Shown piece after piece: positions 13,274 to 27,000 of a stretch of 64,000 nt of DNA. Position numbers and translations under genes: made by a program. The notes under the pieces are model-generated. The model ran no database searches, was not told where the DNA came from, and was given only the letters and a program-made list of their open reading frames with translations. The DNA is from Syngnathus acus (taxonomy: Eukaryota; Chordata; Actinopteri; Syngnathiformes; Syngnathidae), in the NCBI RefSeq assembly GCF_901709675.1, contig NC_051091.1, positions 1,299,967 through 1,363,966 of the forward strand, given 5' to 3'. Position 1 is the stretch's first letter; each line of letters opens with the position of its first letter.

Positions 13274-16200
13274 CTCTTCTATCGATCCTTTCATATTGGG
13301 GCTCGGGGTCGGGCCCAGGGGGAGCCGCCACCATTGCGTCTCACGATTGGAGTGCCAACGGAAGCCCAGAAGATGGGCTTGACGGCGGGGACAACGAGGA
13401 CAAAGCCATCGACGGCGACGCCGAGGGGGTTTGGAGCCCGGATATCGAGCAAAGTTTTCAGGAGGCCCTCGCCATCTACCCTCCTTGCGGCCGGAGGAAA
13501 ATCATCCTGTCGGACGAGGGCAAGATGTACGGTGAGTCGACTGTATGATGCGGCCAGGATCAGATCCACGTTAGATTTAGTTTGACAGTCCAGGTTTCAA
13601 TCTGCATTCACATAGCAAATCTGGTTATAGTCATCAAGTTATTAGTGATGTGAGGGTCAAATTATGTGGAATTGGGTTTATATTCAAACATATTAAAATT
13701 ACTTTTCACGTGAGAGCGTCAATCTGCAAATTGGATCTGATCTGGATTCACTATTAAGTTTGTCCAAATAAGTCAATTTCACAAATGAATGGGATTGGTT
13801 TTATCAGTGTTGGATTCAAATCAAATCAAATCTGGGTTGAATTTGGCATATTTTGGATTCAAACCGGATCAGATCTGGTCTGAATTTGGCCGAATGTTCA
13901 TGCTTCTAACCATGCATACACTTAGCAAGTCGCAAGTATATTCAAATTTCATACAACTCTAGAAGCTCATACTTCAATATTAAAGTCATCCTAAATAGTA
14001 GACAATCATTCAAGCCATAACGCCAACAATTGTGCAAATGTTCAGCATTTCTTTCTCTGCCGCTCATGTCACAGTTTGAATAGAAGAGTCAGTTTTCCTC
14101 TCCAGCCTCAACTCTCTGCAACAAGTCTGTACACGTCATGCCGTGACCCGGGGGCAGGTTCTTCCAGTCGCACCAGCGCTCCGAGCAGGTTTTTGCTGTT
14201 CCGAGAGCATCGCTTGGCGTGATTGACGCCCGCCCGCACGCCCGCCCCTTTCCTTGCTGCAGTTTGAACTCTCAATTGGATGTTTATCAGGATGTGGGAA
14301 TACAAGAGGCGCACACATGCTTGTCTAGAGTGGTTTCCTGCAGCGTGTTCATTAAACTGCAGGTGTTGCAGGCGCCCTTAATGTCCCGCAGAGCTCCAGA
14401 TGGATTGCTTTTGGCATGGAATAAGCGGCAAACAGGTGTGGCGAATTAAAAACCTTGCCCTCAACTTATGGTGATGCCTCATTCTCATCTCATCTAATGA
14501 GATTCTGAGGTTTGCCGAGCAACGGCGAAATCCTGCCGGAAACAAAGCTCTTTGTTTTATTTTCACCAATGAATTGCATCCCTCCAAGTCCTTCCAGTGG
14601 TGCTTTATAAATCTTTTCCCTGCCCTTTAATTATTGTCCATCCAGTGCCGAAAAGTTGAAATCGATGTGGCCATCAATCACTTCGGCGAGAACATGTATT
14701 TTAGAGGCATTAGTTTGCATTTTAATGCTTTCGGGTGGCTTTTCTCACTGATGAGATCACATTCCTTGTGGGATTTTGGTTGGAAAAGAAATGAGTGATT
14801 ATCATCATATATGTTATTATTGTTATTACTACTGTGATTGGTTGGAGACCGCATTCTGTCTGCTTACTGCTGGAATTGGCTTCAGTTGTTCCGTGACCTT
14901 GTACAGAATAAGTACTAAAGAAAATGGATGGATGGGTAGTTATTAAAGTTATTGTTAGTATTAAACTCTATTAATATAATTCAAAAAACATGGTCTGTTT
15001 AGTCTGTTTAAATCCAAACATTTTTTCTTGCTTTTGTTGTAAATTGAAATTTAGGAAGATGGCAAGCGACAAAATGTACAAACAGCAACCAGGAAGTCGA
15101 AGCCAAGATTTGAACCTGTAGAAATATGCTCATCACGAGGCCACTGTTGCGCCTGCTAACCGTAAGATTAAATTTGACATGGCTGTTCATCACATTGGCT
15201 TTTTTTTTTCGGATGAAGTCGACATTTCTGCTGATTCTGCTTTCAATTGCACCGACTCTGACTTTCAGGAATTTTCCTGAAAAAATGCCAGTTAGTTTTG
15301 GGAGGCATTCAGCTGACTCTAAGGTTTTACATTTTACCTTTTGGCCCAAAAGCCAAACCTGGCTAAGTAGGATTTAATAGTTCTCAAGTCATGTTTAGCG
15401 AGGCAGTGTTGTGTGTATGTTGTGCAATGATGCGTTGACAAAGAGGCAGTGTGCTCACAAATCGGACCCCCTTGGCGACAAACTGTCAAGACCCCCTCCC
15501 AGAGGCGCCCCCCATTTACACCAAGTCATCCGAGTTGACAGTCCAGTTGAAAGCCGATGACCTCAGACGTCTAAAAGCTGCCGCCACGTGAGCTTATGGG
15601 AATGTTAACAACGACATATTTTTTTTTGCAGTCTCACTCGAGCCCGATGGCCTCCAAATGCGTGTTAGTCATCCGCAACCGTTGGGAATTCCAGACATTT
15701 TGCCCAGACGCCTCTAGCTTGGTGGGAAAGCCTTTAAATTTCCATTGCCTTATCAAGAGGGCCCGGCTACAAGTTTCGTTTTGGTTCCAGGCGGCCGTCT
15801 AGACTTCCCAGTAACATCGCCAGTCATTTCCAAAATGTTGGCGGGGTGGTGGCCAGTTCAAGCAGCCGACTCTCTCATGTAATAAGTCACACGTGTTGAT
15901 AATAACGCCGATCTTCTTTCCAACATCAACGATTCTTTTTTGAGCCTTTCCGATTGTGATAGCAAAATAGTCCAAGAACTAAGCTTTATAGTATTCTTTC
16001 AACAACTCTGACTCAATTATTTTCTATTTTGCTGTAAGGATGAAGAAAATATTTCACACTCCTTGGCCCTTAACTGACCTCAGTGACTATAAATAGTATC
16101 ATTTGTCTATAAAATTGTACACAGGCGCATAACATGGCATCCTAATTAACACGTGACCCTGGGGTCACACACGCCCCACCCCGGCCGGCATCGCTTGTCC

Positions 16201-17975
16201 CACTATTTGAGAAGCACCGAACTAGGCTAAGTTGACTGTGCTGAGTCGACATTTCCAACTATCATTGTTGTCGCTTTGCTTTTTCACACATATTGATTTA
16301 TATGCATGAAATAGCACTTCCCTTGTGGCCGCCTCACATATTTCCAGGATTAGCAAAGCGAAAACACTTGGACGCAGTTATCACCAAACGTTACGTGGCA
16401 AGTGCGTGCGTGCGCGTGTGTGTGTTGGCGTATTAAAAAATGTCACTTGACTTGTTTTCCTTTGGAGTTGTGCTGACATGTCGCTCACTGGTGTTTTTTG
16501 GGCCCCGACAGGTGTGTCAAGCATGTACACACACACACTACCCCCCTTTCAAACACTTAGAGCTGTCATTGCTGCAATAAAAAAAAAAAGTGCTTGGAGG
16601 AAGTGTGCATCACTTTTTTTTGTTGTTTCTTGGAATCAAAGGTGTGCAAAAATAGTGCTTACGCAGGTCGATGGTGATGACGGTGCATGCCGGCCGGCCG
16701 GCCGGCCGGGTGCTTCCCTGTCAAACTCTCGCTCAGACGTTAGGAATTTTTTCTGTCATTGCAGAGCAGTATGCTAGCAATTTAGGATTACCTCAATGTT
16801 ATGAGAAGGGGGGCGGGGCAGGGCTGGGCGGGGGGAGATACGCAGCGATGGGCTGGAGAGAGTGGCTGGGCAAGGGAGGGGGGGGCCGTTACGGAGGGTG
16901 AAAAGAGATGACCTTTTTGCTGACTGTTTTAGCGTGGAAGTGGAAAATTCCAGCGGTAGAGCAGTTGAAAAAAAATGAGGCTGCCGGGGGCGCGGCCTGT
17001 TAGGAAAAGAGGCTGCAGCAATCTGAGGGGGAGTCACAAAAAGACACGGAAGCAGAACCCCTGTGCGTTTATTTCCGCCGTGCCGCCGCCCCCACACAAC
17101 AGCGTGTTCTGCTGAAAATTACTCATAGAACCAGTCCGACTGGATCATTGTTCTGACGGCACCAGGTGAATCATTCACGATCACCTCCATGTACTGTTTG
17201 AATTCATCAATTAATGAACACACTTCTTTTTTGAGAAGATTTCTATAATTACCTCCAGCAAGGACGTTGTGTTTTAATTGCCATTTTGTTTACTGCATTG
17301 CTTAACTGCTTAAACAAGTTGATTTCCTCAGAACTTTGTTGGTACATGGGCCAAGTAAAAACACATCAAAGGTTGATGTGGAGCCAAGTAGAGATGAATG
17401 TTGAGGATTTTTTTTTGGTTTCTTGGCCGGGTTCATGAAACTACATGCAGACTCCAGGCTGGAGCTAGGATTTGTGAGACAGACGAACTGACCTCTATTC
17501 CACTGTCAATTTCAACACTTCTAAATTTGAACATCCTTTTGCGGCTTTCTTTTTACTGCCAAAGACGTGCAATGAGACATTGGTGCAACCCCGTAGCAAA
17601 ACTTTAGCGGTTTTAGCTGACGAGATTGAAGGTGACAGTTGCTGGCCTTGGCATTATTCTCCCTCTGCCATCCTCTACTTGGACAGTCAGCAGCAGGTGT
17701 TGCTGCCTGCTCCGTGCCGGGTCACACTGTGGTGTTGTTTTGGCAGGGGGTGGCTTGCCCTCCCCCGGTCCTCCTCCTCTGTGGCCAGGTGGCAGTTGTT
17801 GGCAGAGACACTGATGGCTTTGTGTTGCCTCCAAGAGTTACAGCATCAGCTGCCCCTTTTGCCCCCCTCCACACTCTTCCCAATCATCAACCTTCCACCC
17901 CAGCAGACCCGTGGCCCTCACCCCAAGCGTAACCTCTGATGTAACCCCGTGGCCTCCCCGGGCTGCTTAAAGTCA

Positions 17976-18007
<32 letters not shown>

Positions 18008-21000
18008 GCGTGCGTGTGTGTGCGCGCGCGCGTGCGCATGTGTGCGGCCGGCCGAGCTCCGGCTGTGTTTGCAGGCCCGGGCCAATCAGATTGGCTCGCA
18101 CAGATGTGTCAGGCTCAGAAGAATGTGAGGAATGCGGAGGCGCCGGAGCGGGCGTGGTCATCCTTTGGCCCCAGGCAACAAGGGGGCGGCGCGGCGCTTG
18201 CTTGTTGGGTATCGGGCAGGCAGTTCGGCAACGGCCCTGCTGTACTTTTATGGTCACTGCGAAACGCGGAGCCCTCTGGAGGCCGAGTGATTCCAAAAAG
18301 TGGGTGAAAAACAGGACATTGTTCTTGTTATGTGTCAGCATGGAGAGTTCCTGAACAGTGGAGTCAATTAAGCACCAGTGATATGCTGAAACCATTTTTT
18401 CAGAGCAAAAATAGTACTTATAAATATTGTGAATTATAAAAACATACAGCAATGAAGTAAGTAAGTCGGCTATCTTTTTTTTTTGGCCTCGTTTCAATTC
18501 AGTGGGCATTGTGCTGCTCCTTGTGTGCGCACCTTGGCAGACTTTTTGTGCATCCTGGGGGTCAAGACGTATCTATGGTTGAACTTGGAGATGTTGGTCA
18601 CAGCTCAGTCATAGCAATCGTAGCATATAATGATATAGTCTTGCTACATGTGTTGCTCCACCAATTGTGGGCAAATACGTATCTATTGCTTACAGGGGTC
18701 ATAACACTGAAACTAACCTAGCTATGGCATTTATCATGATCTGTTTGCATCAAGTCGAGCTATCTGGTTGTTTTATATACACACTCTATACTTTTCTTTA
18801 TTTTATGTTTAGTTTTTGAGTAAACTTCAACTTGGAATGGCAATAAACAACTCGAAGCCTCTTTTTGCAAGAATTGTTCAGTCGGCCAAACTGCAGCTTG
18901 TTGTGAAGTGAGATGAGATCATCAGATTTGAAATGAGTTCTTAAAGCAAAAACAAACTGCCAAACGATGGTTCAAATCTCAAAAAACTTCATTTTCATTG
19001 TTTTAATGATGCAAGTGAATAACTTCATGATCTGCCCACTTGTGCATTATGGTCGTTGTATTTTACCTTATTTAGTTAGGTCAAGAAGAAATGATTGCAA
19101 GAATAATTTGCCCTTGAAATTACTTTACTCCAGAACACTTTTCCCCCTAACCCTTACATCTAAAACGACGGCTACGTCTCTGGCCACAGGGCATCCCGAT
19201 TTCCAGAAAATACACAGTAGAAAGATTAGTTGTACTCTTAGGAGCTCTAACCAGAGGAAAAATCGCTCTTAACACCACAGACCACAGGATAATCGCTCAG
19301 GATAATCTTTCACATCCGACAAGCTGCCTTTTGCTGACTTAAATCTGAAGGAGTGAAACATTCTCCAATTCTTCTGGATTATTGGCAAGCGTGTTCACTG
19401 CTTGAGTCCGTACGTGTCTTGGCCTCCGTCATCCTGTGCATTTGGCCTGCTTTGGAGAGGCAGAAACCCAGTTTGCATTTTTCTTCTCCAATCAGACATG
19501 ATGAGGTTTTTAGCACTTCTCACGCACCAGAAACATAAAGAGAAGCACAAGTGCCCAAAATAGACACGCAAACAGTTTGTGCAGAATGTGGCGAGTGGAT
19601 GTTATGTCTGTTCTCTTCTCCTTCTGGGTAATTCGGCTCCAGTCGCTGAGATCAGAAACTGCTTACTGTTGTCTACTTTAAATACCTGTCTCTAAAGAGC
19701 TCTCTCATTTGGGAAACACAAGTGTCACGGCTCGTGATCCGTGACAAAGTGTGTTTGTGCTGGGCAGTGACGTCAATAATGCGTGTTACTATCATCACGT
19801 TTTTTTGGGTGACAATCAGATGAAAGTTGCTTATGTAATGCACGCACGCACGCAAAGCTCATCTCATTTTTCTAAGTCCAGAAAACCCTGGCAAAGGTCA
19901 AACTGCTTGTCATGCTTTTTTTTTTAAGTGACAACAGTGCCACCTTCTGCCCAACATTTCTTTTTGTTTACTAGTTTGCCTTTTTCTCCACACAGGACGC
20001 AATGAATTGATAGCGCGCTACATCAAACTGAGGACGGGGAAGACTCGCACAAGAAAACAGGTAAATACTTTTCATGGTGTTTCAGTGTTTAACAACTTTG
20101 ACGGATCATAAATGCATGATTTTTCTATTTGTTAACGCACCAACATGATCTCTATTGAAGCGATGCAGAGTCATCTTAGAATAACAACATAATTATTCAT
20201 TTCTTCTTGCATCAGTCTTTCTCAGTTTGGAGATAACAACGTTTTATTCTTCTGAAATATGTCTACTGCTGCGTCTCGAAAAATATCATGTGGTAGTAAA
20301 TGTATTCATTTCAATGTTCCAATTCAAAAAGTGAAACACATGGTGTGCGATTATTACGAGGAACACATACAACACTTGTGTTGACATCGAGTTATAATGT
20401 GCTATTTGCCTGTCTGCAGTTTTGCGTCATAATCATGAAGCAACTGACATGATCTTAACAAATGTGGTTGTTTTAAACATACTTTTATCTTAGGTATGTT
20501 TAGTTTTACAGTAGACAGGAGTGACAAACAGCCTGAAGCCTCTGTTCACTGTTTGTAGTCAAGTGAGGTGACTGCCACCACACAGCGCTTGTATAACTCA
20601 AATATTTGCTCGCACTGCAAAGCAAAAAATTAGCCGAATGTTTTCTTGCATCGCAAGACACCACAGTAATGTACGGATTCGTTACATGAAGTGAAAAAGG
20701 AAAATACTTTTCAAATGAAAAACGACCTCATTTCTGTCTTGAAAATAATCTGGATTGTTTCTAATATGTCCTATTAAATCTGTGAACTGCAATTGTTGAT
20801 GGTAAAAGAGGTCTCAACTATGGTTCTTATATTTCATTTAATTTGACTCCTCTTGTTTGCATGAGCTGTTTGTGGATTTTTAATCAATTAATGTAAGTAC
20901 AATGGAAACTCTAAGATCGGACACTTGAAATCATCAATACGGGCACTGTTAGCAATCACATTTCAACATTCCATTGCATAAAACGAATGTACGGCGCCCT

Positions 21001-24000
21001 CCATGATTACGATACAGGGGTAGTTTGTCTATAAGTGCCCTGCAATTGAGGGCAATAATGTATGATTTTATTCTATTATTTTATTAGTAGTAGGTGTTAA
21101 TTTTCATGTATTAGTTTGGTTTGGGCAGATGCTGGCGTGTGTATAGTAAAGCAACAAATGGATTTTGCTCACGTCAATGGGCTACAGAGTAACTTTTCGT
21201 TTCCCAATTATCTCAATTATTGTGTATTTTTCCTATTTGCATAGCCCAATTATTCTAGTTGACAGCAAAAACTGGGAATTGTATCACTTGAACCATGTGG
21301 TAGATAGATCCAGCCCTTGATGTCTCAGGAGATTTAATGCAACTTTGCCCTGCAATACCTTTGAATGGTCCGATTTTAGAAGTTCCACTTTTAGAAAGTG
21401 CGCTTCTAATTGTGTGAGTGTGCGCGTGTGCATGCATCCTAATGCATGTTGTGTTTTTATGCTCAAAAACTTTCTCACACCCCCATAGGTGTCTAGTCAC
21501 ATACAGGTGTTAGCACGGAAGAAAGTTCGTGAATACCAGGCGGGTATCAAGGTAGGTGACGGCGACCTGCCCTGCCCCGCCTCTCCGGCGACACTGACTG
21601 GGCGTCTCTTTCCTCTTTTGGTTACGGCGTCTCCCTTCCCTTCTTCTTCTTCTTACCTTCTCTCTCTCTCCTTTCCCTCCCTCTTTGGCTATTTTTCTGT
21701 GCAGGTTTCTAGCCACTTGCAGGTTCTCGCCCGGAGAAAATCTCGCGAGATCCAGTCAAAGCTAAAGGTATGCGCTTCACGGCGGGCTCAACCGGGGCTG
21801 GACCATACGGCTTGGCTTTGCACTAACCACCTCATTTGAGTCATTAGACGCTGGCTTGGCCGACAAAGTTAGGATTTGTAGTTAACTAATTCCAGCTTTA
21901 TTGAGGAATACTGGAAAGAAAGTGATCTTGCATGCTGTGGTCAGACAGACAGACAGACAGCGCTCTCTAACATCGACTATTAAAGGGGACATACGGAAAG
22001 GTCACTTGTCCTCAGTTTGCCGTGGGGTTTCTATCGTGGTGACGTCAAATGAATTCAATTAATATCGGAATAGCCCAGCAGAGAGTTCTTGTACATACAT
22101 TTTGAAACGTAACACACACAACCGTGTAGTCGAGGAAGAGAAATCTTTCTTGTACAAATGACATCATTGTCAGTACTATCCAAAATTGACCACCAAGTTG
22201 TACAGTGCATGCCAGGTCGCTATTTTTTATTTTTTATTTTTTCCATGATGGGGGATTGCGGTGGTTTTACGATCTAGGCTCAATTAGCTAGCTCTTGTCA
22301 TCAGAGTAACAAAAGCCCTTCTTGACTTCGACACTCAATTGGCCTGTAAGCAAGTCATGAATTTGAGGCACCCATGGGTTATCATTCTTGACTTGAGGTA
22401 TTTTCCACATACCTGGAAACGATTTGAAATTGTTGCGGAAAATGCCCAATATGTCTCCTTTAAAGCATAGAGGCTGACACACGCTGTTTTGAGAAGCCCG
22501 TGACAAGCTTTGGTCTTTCACGCTTCTGCAGCATGCTCTTCAAACTCTGAGACTTGTCTGCCTTCTTTCTTCTCTGACCCTCGAGTTCCTCTCTTCATTT
22601 TTCTAATATTTGTAGAGATGAACTTGAAAAATCTTCCCTGTTCTCTCTCCACTTGTTGCCTTTTGTCTGTTCCCCCCCCCCCCCCCAATAAATGAAAATA
22701 AACATTTACAATCACATGTACACAAACAGTAACTTCTTACTGGTAACTAATACAGCAGCAGAAAATATGCATACAACTCTGATTTATAATAAGTGCAGGT
22801 CTAAGCCTTGTTGAGAGTCTTGGGAATTGTTGGGAACTAATCCAATTTGAAAGAAATGTTTTCTTTTTATTTCTGACCAAAGCAAGTCAGCTGTGTTCAT
22901 GCCCGCAACACAGCAAACACCCATTTTGAACTGTGCCAAAAAAAGGAAAACACCTCCCATGCACACAAATTTGACGGTGTTTTGTGCTGAACTTACGCGG
23001 GGCACAAAAATGTGGCCACATAACTAACTATTCGATAATATTCAATCCAACGCCTGGAATAACTCACTTATTTTTTTAACATAAAAATGTACTTTTCGTT
23101 ATTTTTTTATTTTTATATTTGACTTTTTTTGCCCATTTTCAACAATATAAATATAATGGGAACACTAGGTAGATCATATTTGCAACAACCCTTTTATCCC
23201 CTAATGTCACCCTATTATTTTACTTTATCTAAAAGTATTTTACACAACCTCCCAACTTCATCATTTATTTGTATGTGGCCCAAATAAGTGAAGTTGACTA
23301 ATTTCCCCAAGCACACTAATGTTACAGATGACACAATCCATTTCCTTATGGCCCAAAACTCCTCAGATGACATAAATGCATCGAACTAATGGTTCTTTTC
23401 TCTTTTTGTTGTGCTTTAGGCGATGAATTTGGTAAGTGGATCTCACTCATGCCGTATGCTATGCTTCCCCTACCGGCCGGCATCATCGGTGGCATCAGTG
23501 CACCTCCTTATGGCCCTCTGCTGGCATGGCAACCCCCCCCCGCCCTTGCCCCTGCCCCCATCCTACTTCGCTAGCCCAAAATGAGGCACAATGCTAAGGA
23601 AACAGCCTCATTTTTGAACGCTGCTGGGCATCCTCGCTTGCTTCGTTGAGGTGCTGCTTTGTTGTTTTGGGGCTTTTGTCTCTTGAGACAAAAGCTTGGT
23701 GTTTTTTGCGGACAAAAAAAGTGAAATAGCGTAACATATGAAATAAACCGTTTTATTTGTCTTTGCAAACTTTTAGACCTTAAAGTATTTTCACTCCAAC
23801 ATGAATCTACTTTTGTATCGTATGCTGCTTTACATCCAATCATCAGTCCAAAGCTGCTCTCCTCATCCTTTTGTTTCCATGGTGACCGACCGCAATAATG
23901 CTCTGCTTTACTTTGCTTTCAAAGCCAAAACGAGCAGTGGAAACCCGCTTTAGCTTTCAGCTACATTGAAAAAGTCAAGCTGGATACACACGTACCGATT

Positions 24001-27000
24001 TCACTCACGCGGACTTGAATGGAAAAAAAGGGAAAATGCTCAATCAAACGTGACCCTATTTGGCTGTGAATCCATTTCAAATTACAATTACAAAGTGTGT
24101 GGCTGGGCCCAACGCAACAAGAATATTGACCAGGTATAATATTTACAATTGAAAAATCACACCTTTGCAGACATTGATTGAAATGGCAACTCCAATTCTG
24201 CCCCATTATCGGTATGTGTGTGCCTGGCTTTAGGAGTCCTGTGCACATTGTGGCGCCTGCCCCCTTGTGCTTGACTGGCCTGCTTCCCCTGTACCGTCAC
24301 GCAGGATCAGGCGTCCAAAGACAAAGCCTTGCAGAACATGGCGGCGCTGTCGTCGGCGCAGATCGTCTCGCCGAGCATGATCAAGAATCATCTTCCACCA
24401 ATGCCCCCCGCCCCCTACCAGCCAAGCAGAGTGAGACCCTCTTCCAATGGTCCTCACAAGTTGATTTTTTTTTTTTCTTTCTTTCAAGCTGAAAACCTTC
24501 TATCGTTCCCTAGTTCTGGAATGCGGCAATTCCGGGACAGCCTGGACCCTCTCAGGAGTAAGTAGAACCCCCGTTGGAATTTGAGGGGGAAGGAAGGGGG
24601 TGGTGTGGTGTTGTGATGCCTGGGTGTATAACTGGAGACAACATTTTGGCCAATGCATTCATTAGCGGCATTGCAAAGCATGTTTAACGCCTGACGTTTT
24701 TGCACATCAGGCTGGTTCTAGATCTCAACCCGGGAAGGACTCCTGGGCTTGGTCGCACCAGCCATGCGTAAGTTCGCCCTGATAGCTGAGCTCCTGCCGT
24801 GAGCACCGAAGCACCGCTACTAACTTCCACACTCTTTTTCTTGTGTGTTTCCTGCACCAAATTGACTTAAAAGTTCCATCACTCAAAAATAAAAAATACA
24901 AGCAAACACTGGCCCGATGCACTTGTGTTTGTCTAAAGAAAAGTTGGAAAAGAATGAAGCAGGTGGACTTACGCTTTGCTGGTGCAGCAACACATGCTTA
25001 CTTGAACACCAACTGGCAATAAGCTTTTTGTCACGTTTTGTTTTTACAATTGAAAAAATGTTCTTAATAACGTGTTTATGGCTTGCTGTCTTAAAATTGA
25101 CAGCACCGTTTTAACACTATGGTTTCAGTCAACAACCTCTATTGTGATAGGGCGTGCAGCTTTTGTTTCCATGACGACTAGAAGTGGAGCACACCAAACA
25201 ATGTGAAATGTGAAGAAGAAAAAGAGAGGCAGCACTTCATTAATCTGCTCAATTATACTTTCAAATTTCGTTGTACATGTGTGACAATGACAATAAAGAT
25301 CTATTCTATTCTTATTAAGTACAGTCAAGACTGAAGCCTGCAGTTACCATTAAAAAAAAAATCAACACCACACGAAACAGGTTTACAATTGACTACATTC
25401 ATAGTTTAAATTTTAACTATACCACAAGCTGTGATTGCAAAACACTTTCTTAAGCAAACAAATTTTGAATCATTACCAATAATAATAATAGGAAAAAAAG
25501 GATTTACGGTACACAATCCACATTTAATTTTTGGAATTGCGCAAGACTCAGTAACTACCAACGACAACCCAGGCTAAAATCAACACTCGTACAAAATGCT
25601 AAGTTGTTGGCGGAAAAGCTTTACTGAAAAGGGCATGGCGGAAAAGATTTACTCGGTTGTTTAAGCTCACACTTGTTATGTGGCCAGGCAATACAGATAG
25701 TAGAGTTTTGATCATATTTCCCCTTTAAAACTTTCAAACATGTCATACAAAGGTGCTTTTTTTTGTCACGTTTGTCTGACTGGAGAATTTGTTGTCTTCT
25801 AGTATCAAACCTTTTGCACAGCCCCCCTACCCAGGCCTATCGGGTCCTGTACCGCAGTCCATACCAAGTGAGTATGACTTGGTGTATATTGTGTTTATAT
25901 AGTTTGATTAACTGCAATACATATTTGCGTGTTTGCCGTACAGGTTACGAGCCCTTGGCGCCGCCTCCCGCGCCCACGGCGACAGCGGTGCCAGTGTGGC
26001 AGGACCGGACCATTGCATCGTTAAAGCTGCGCATGTTGGAATATTCCGCCTTCATGGAAGTCCAAAGGGACCCAGACACTGTGAGTTCAACTTTTTAGGT
26101 CTTTGTTGTATTGATGAAAGAGATGAAAGAATGGAAATAACAATTTGATCACCTACGGAAGAAGGCTCATGTTCATTTTCCTCTGCGAAGACTTATTATT
26201 GTGTATTACGGAGAAGCTGACAATCTGTGTCAGTATTATACTGCCCTCTAGTGGCCAAGGCGCACACATCAGAAGGAACAGCATGTCATCTCAATTGAAG
26301 CAAAAAAAAAAAAAAGGCAAAAACTCTTACATGCTGTTTAATATTGTAATTCATTACTGTATGCTTCTATAATACAATATTGGCACTAGACTCGAATGGC
26401 TTACAAAAGCATTAGCAAAAGGTCAAAGGTTGCTGCTTCAGTGACACACATGCACATAAGTTGATGGAGGACATTAAATGTGCCCTGTTTTGTGTCTCCG
26501 TTTTGCAGTACAGCAAACACCTGTTTGTCCATATAGGACAGACCAACCCCTCCTACAGCGACCCACTCCTCGAGGCTGTGGACATCCGGCAGATCTACGA
26601 TAAGTTCCCTGAGAAGAAGGGCGGTCTCAAGGAGCTTTACGAGAAAGGCCCTCAGAACGCATTTTTCCTGGTTAAATTTTGGGTGAGCAATCAAGCTTCA
26701 TTTGAGGAAGCATCTTCCATTTAAAAGTGCATTTACCCCTTTGATGCACTTTTGTTAATATCATAAAGATTTTGCTTAATATGTGGCTTTTTGAAGGATT
26801 ACACTGATTACACTCTCTTCAGGCCGACCTGAACAGCAGCGGCATGCAGGACGGCCCCGGTTCTTTCTACGGGGTCACCAGCCAGTACAGCAGCTCCGAG
26901 AACATGACCATCACCGTTTCGACCAAAGTCTGCTCCTTTGGGAAACAGGTGGTGGAAAAAGTTGAGGTAATTAGGATCGATTATCTCCTCCAAATTGGCG

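Larger units (their letters stand above)
13532..19995 (+). other. tead3: tead3 intron 2 (about 6.5 kb), non-coding
   Basis: It begins with AGATCT-type repeats (13,551-13,900). It holds a V-SINE tail fragment, a (CCGG)n run, a GC-rich G-run region (16,800-17,050), a pyrimidine- and purine-rich segment near 17,640-17,900 and a TG/CG tract at 17,977. The GC-rich unique stretch 14,110-14,560 could be a regulatory element. No exon was recognised. Confidence 0.55.

Noticed and set aside
12922-13548. 208-codon ATG frame running into tead3 coding exon 1
   Set aside because: Its 5' part crosses a TG repeat, a pyrimidine tract and the acceptor at 13273, so it is intron read-through. Only the part after 13274 is exonic, and the start there is ATT.
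14760-14766. M-CAT (CATTCCT) motif in tead3 intron 2 suggesting autoregulation
   Set aside because: A single 7-mer in a 6-kb intron is expected by chance, and no clustering or palindromic pair was seen.
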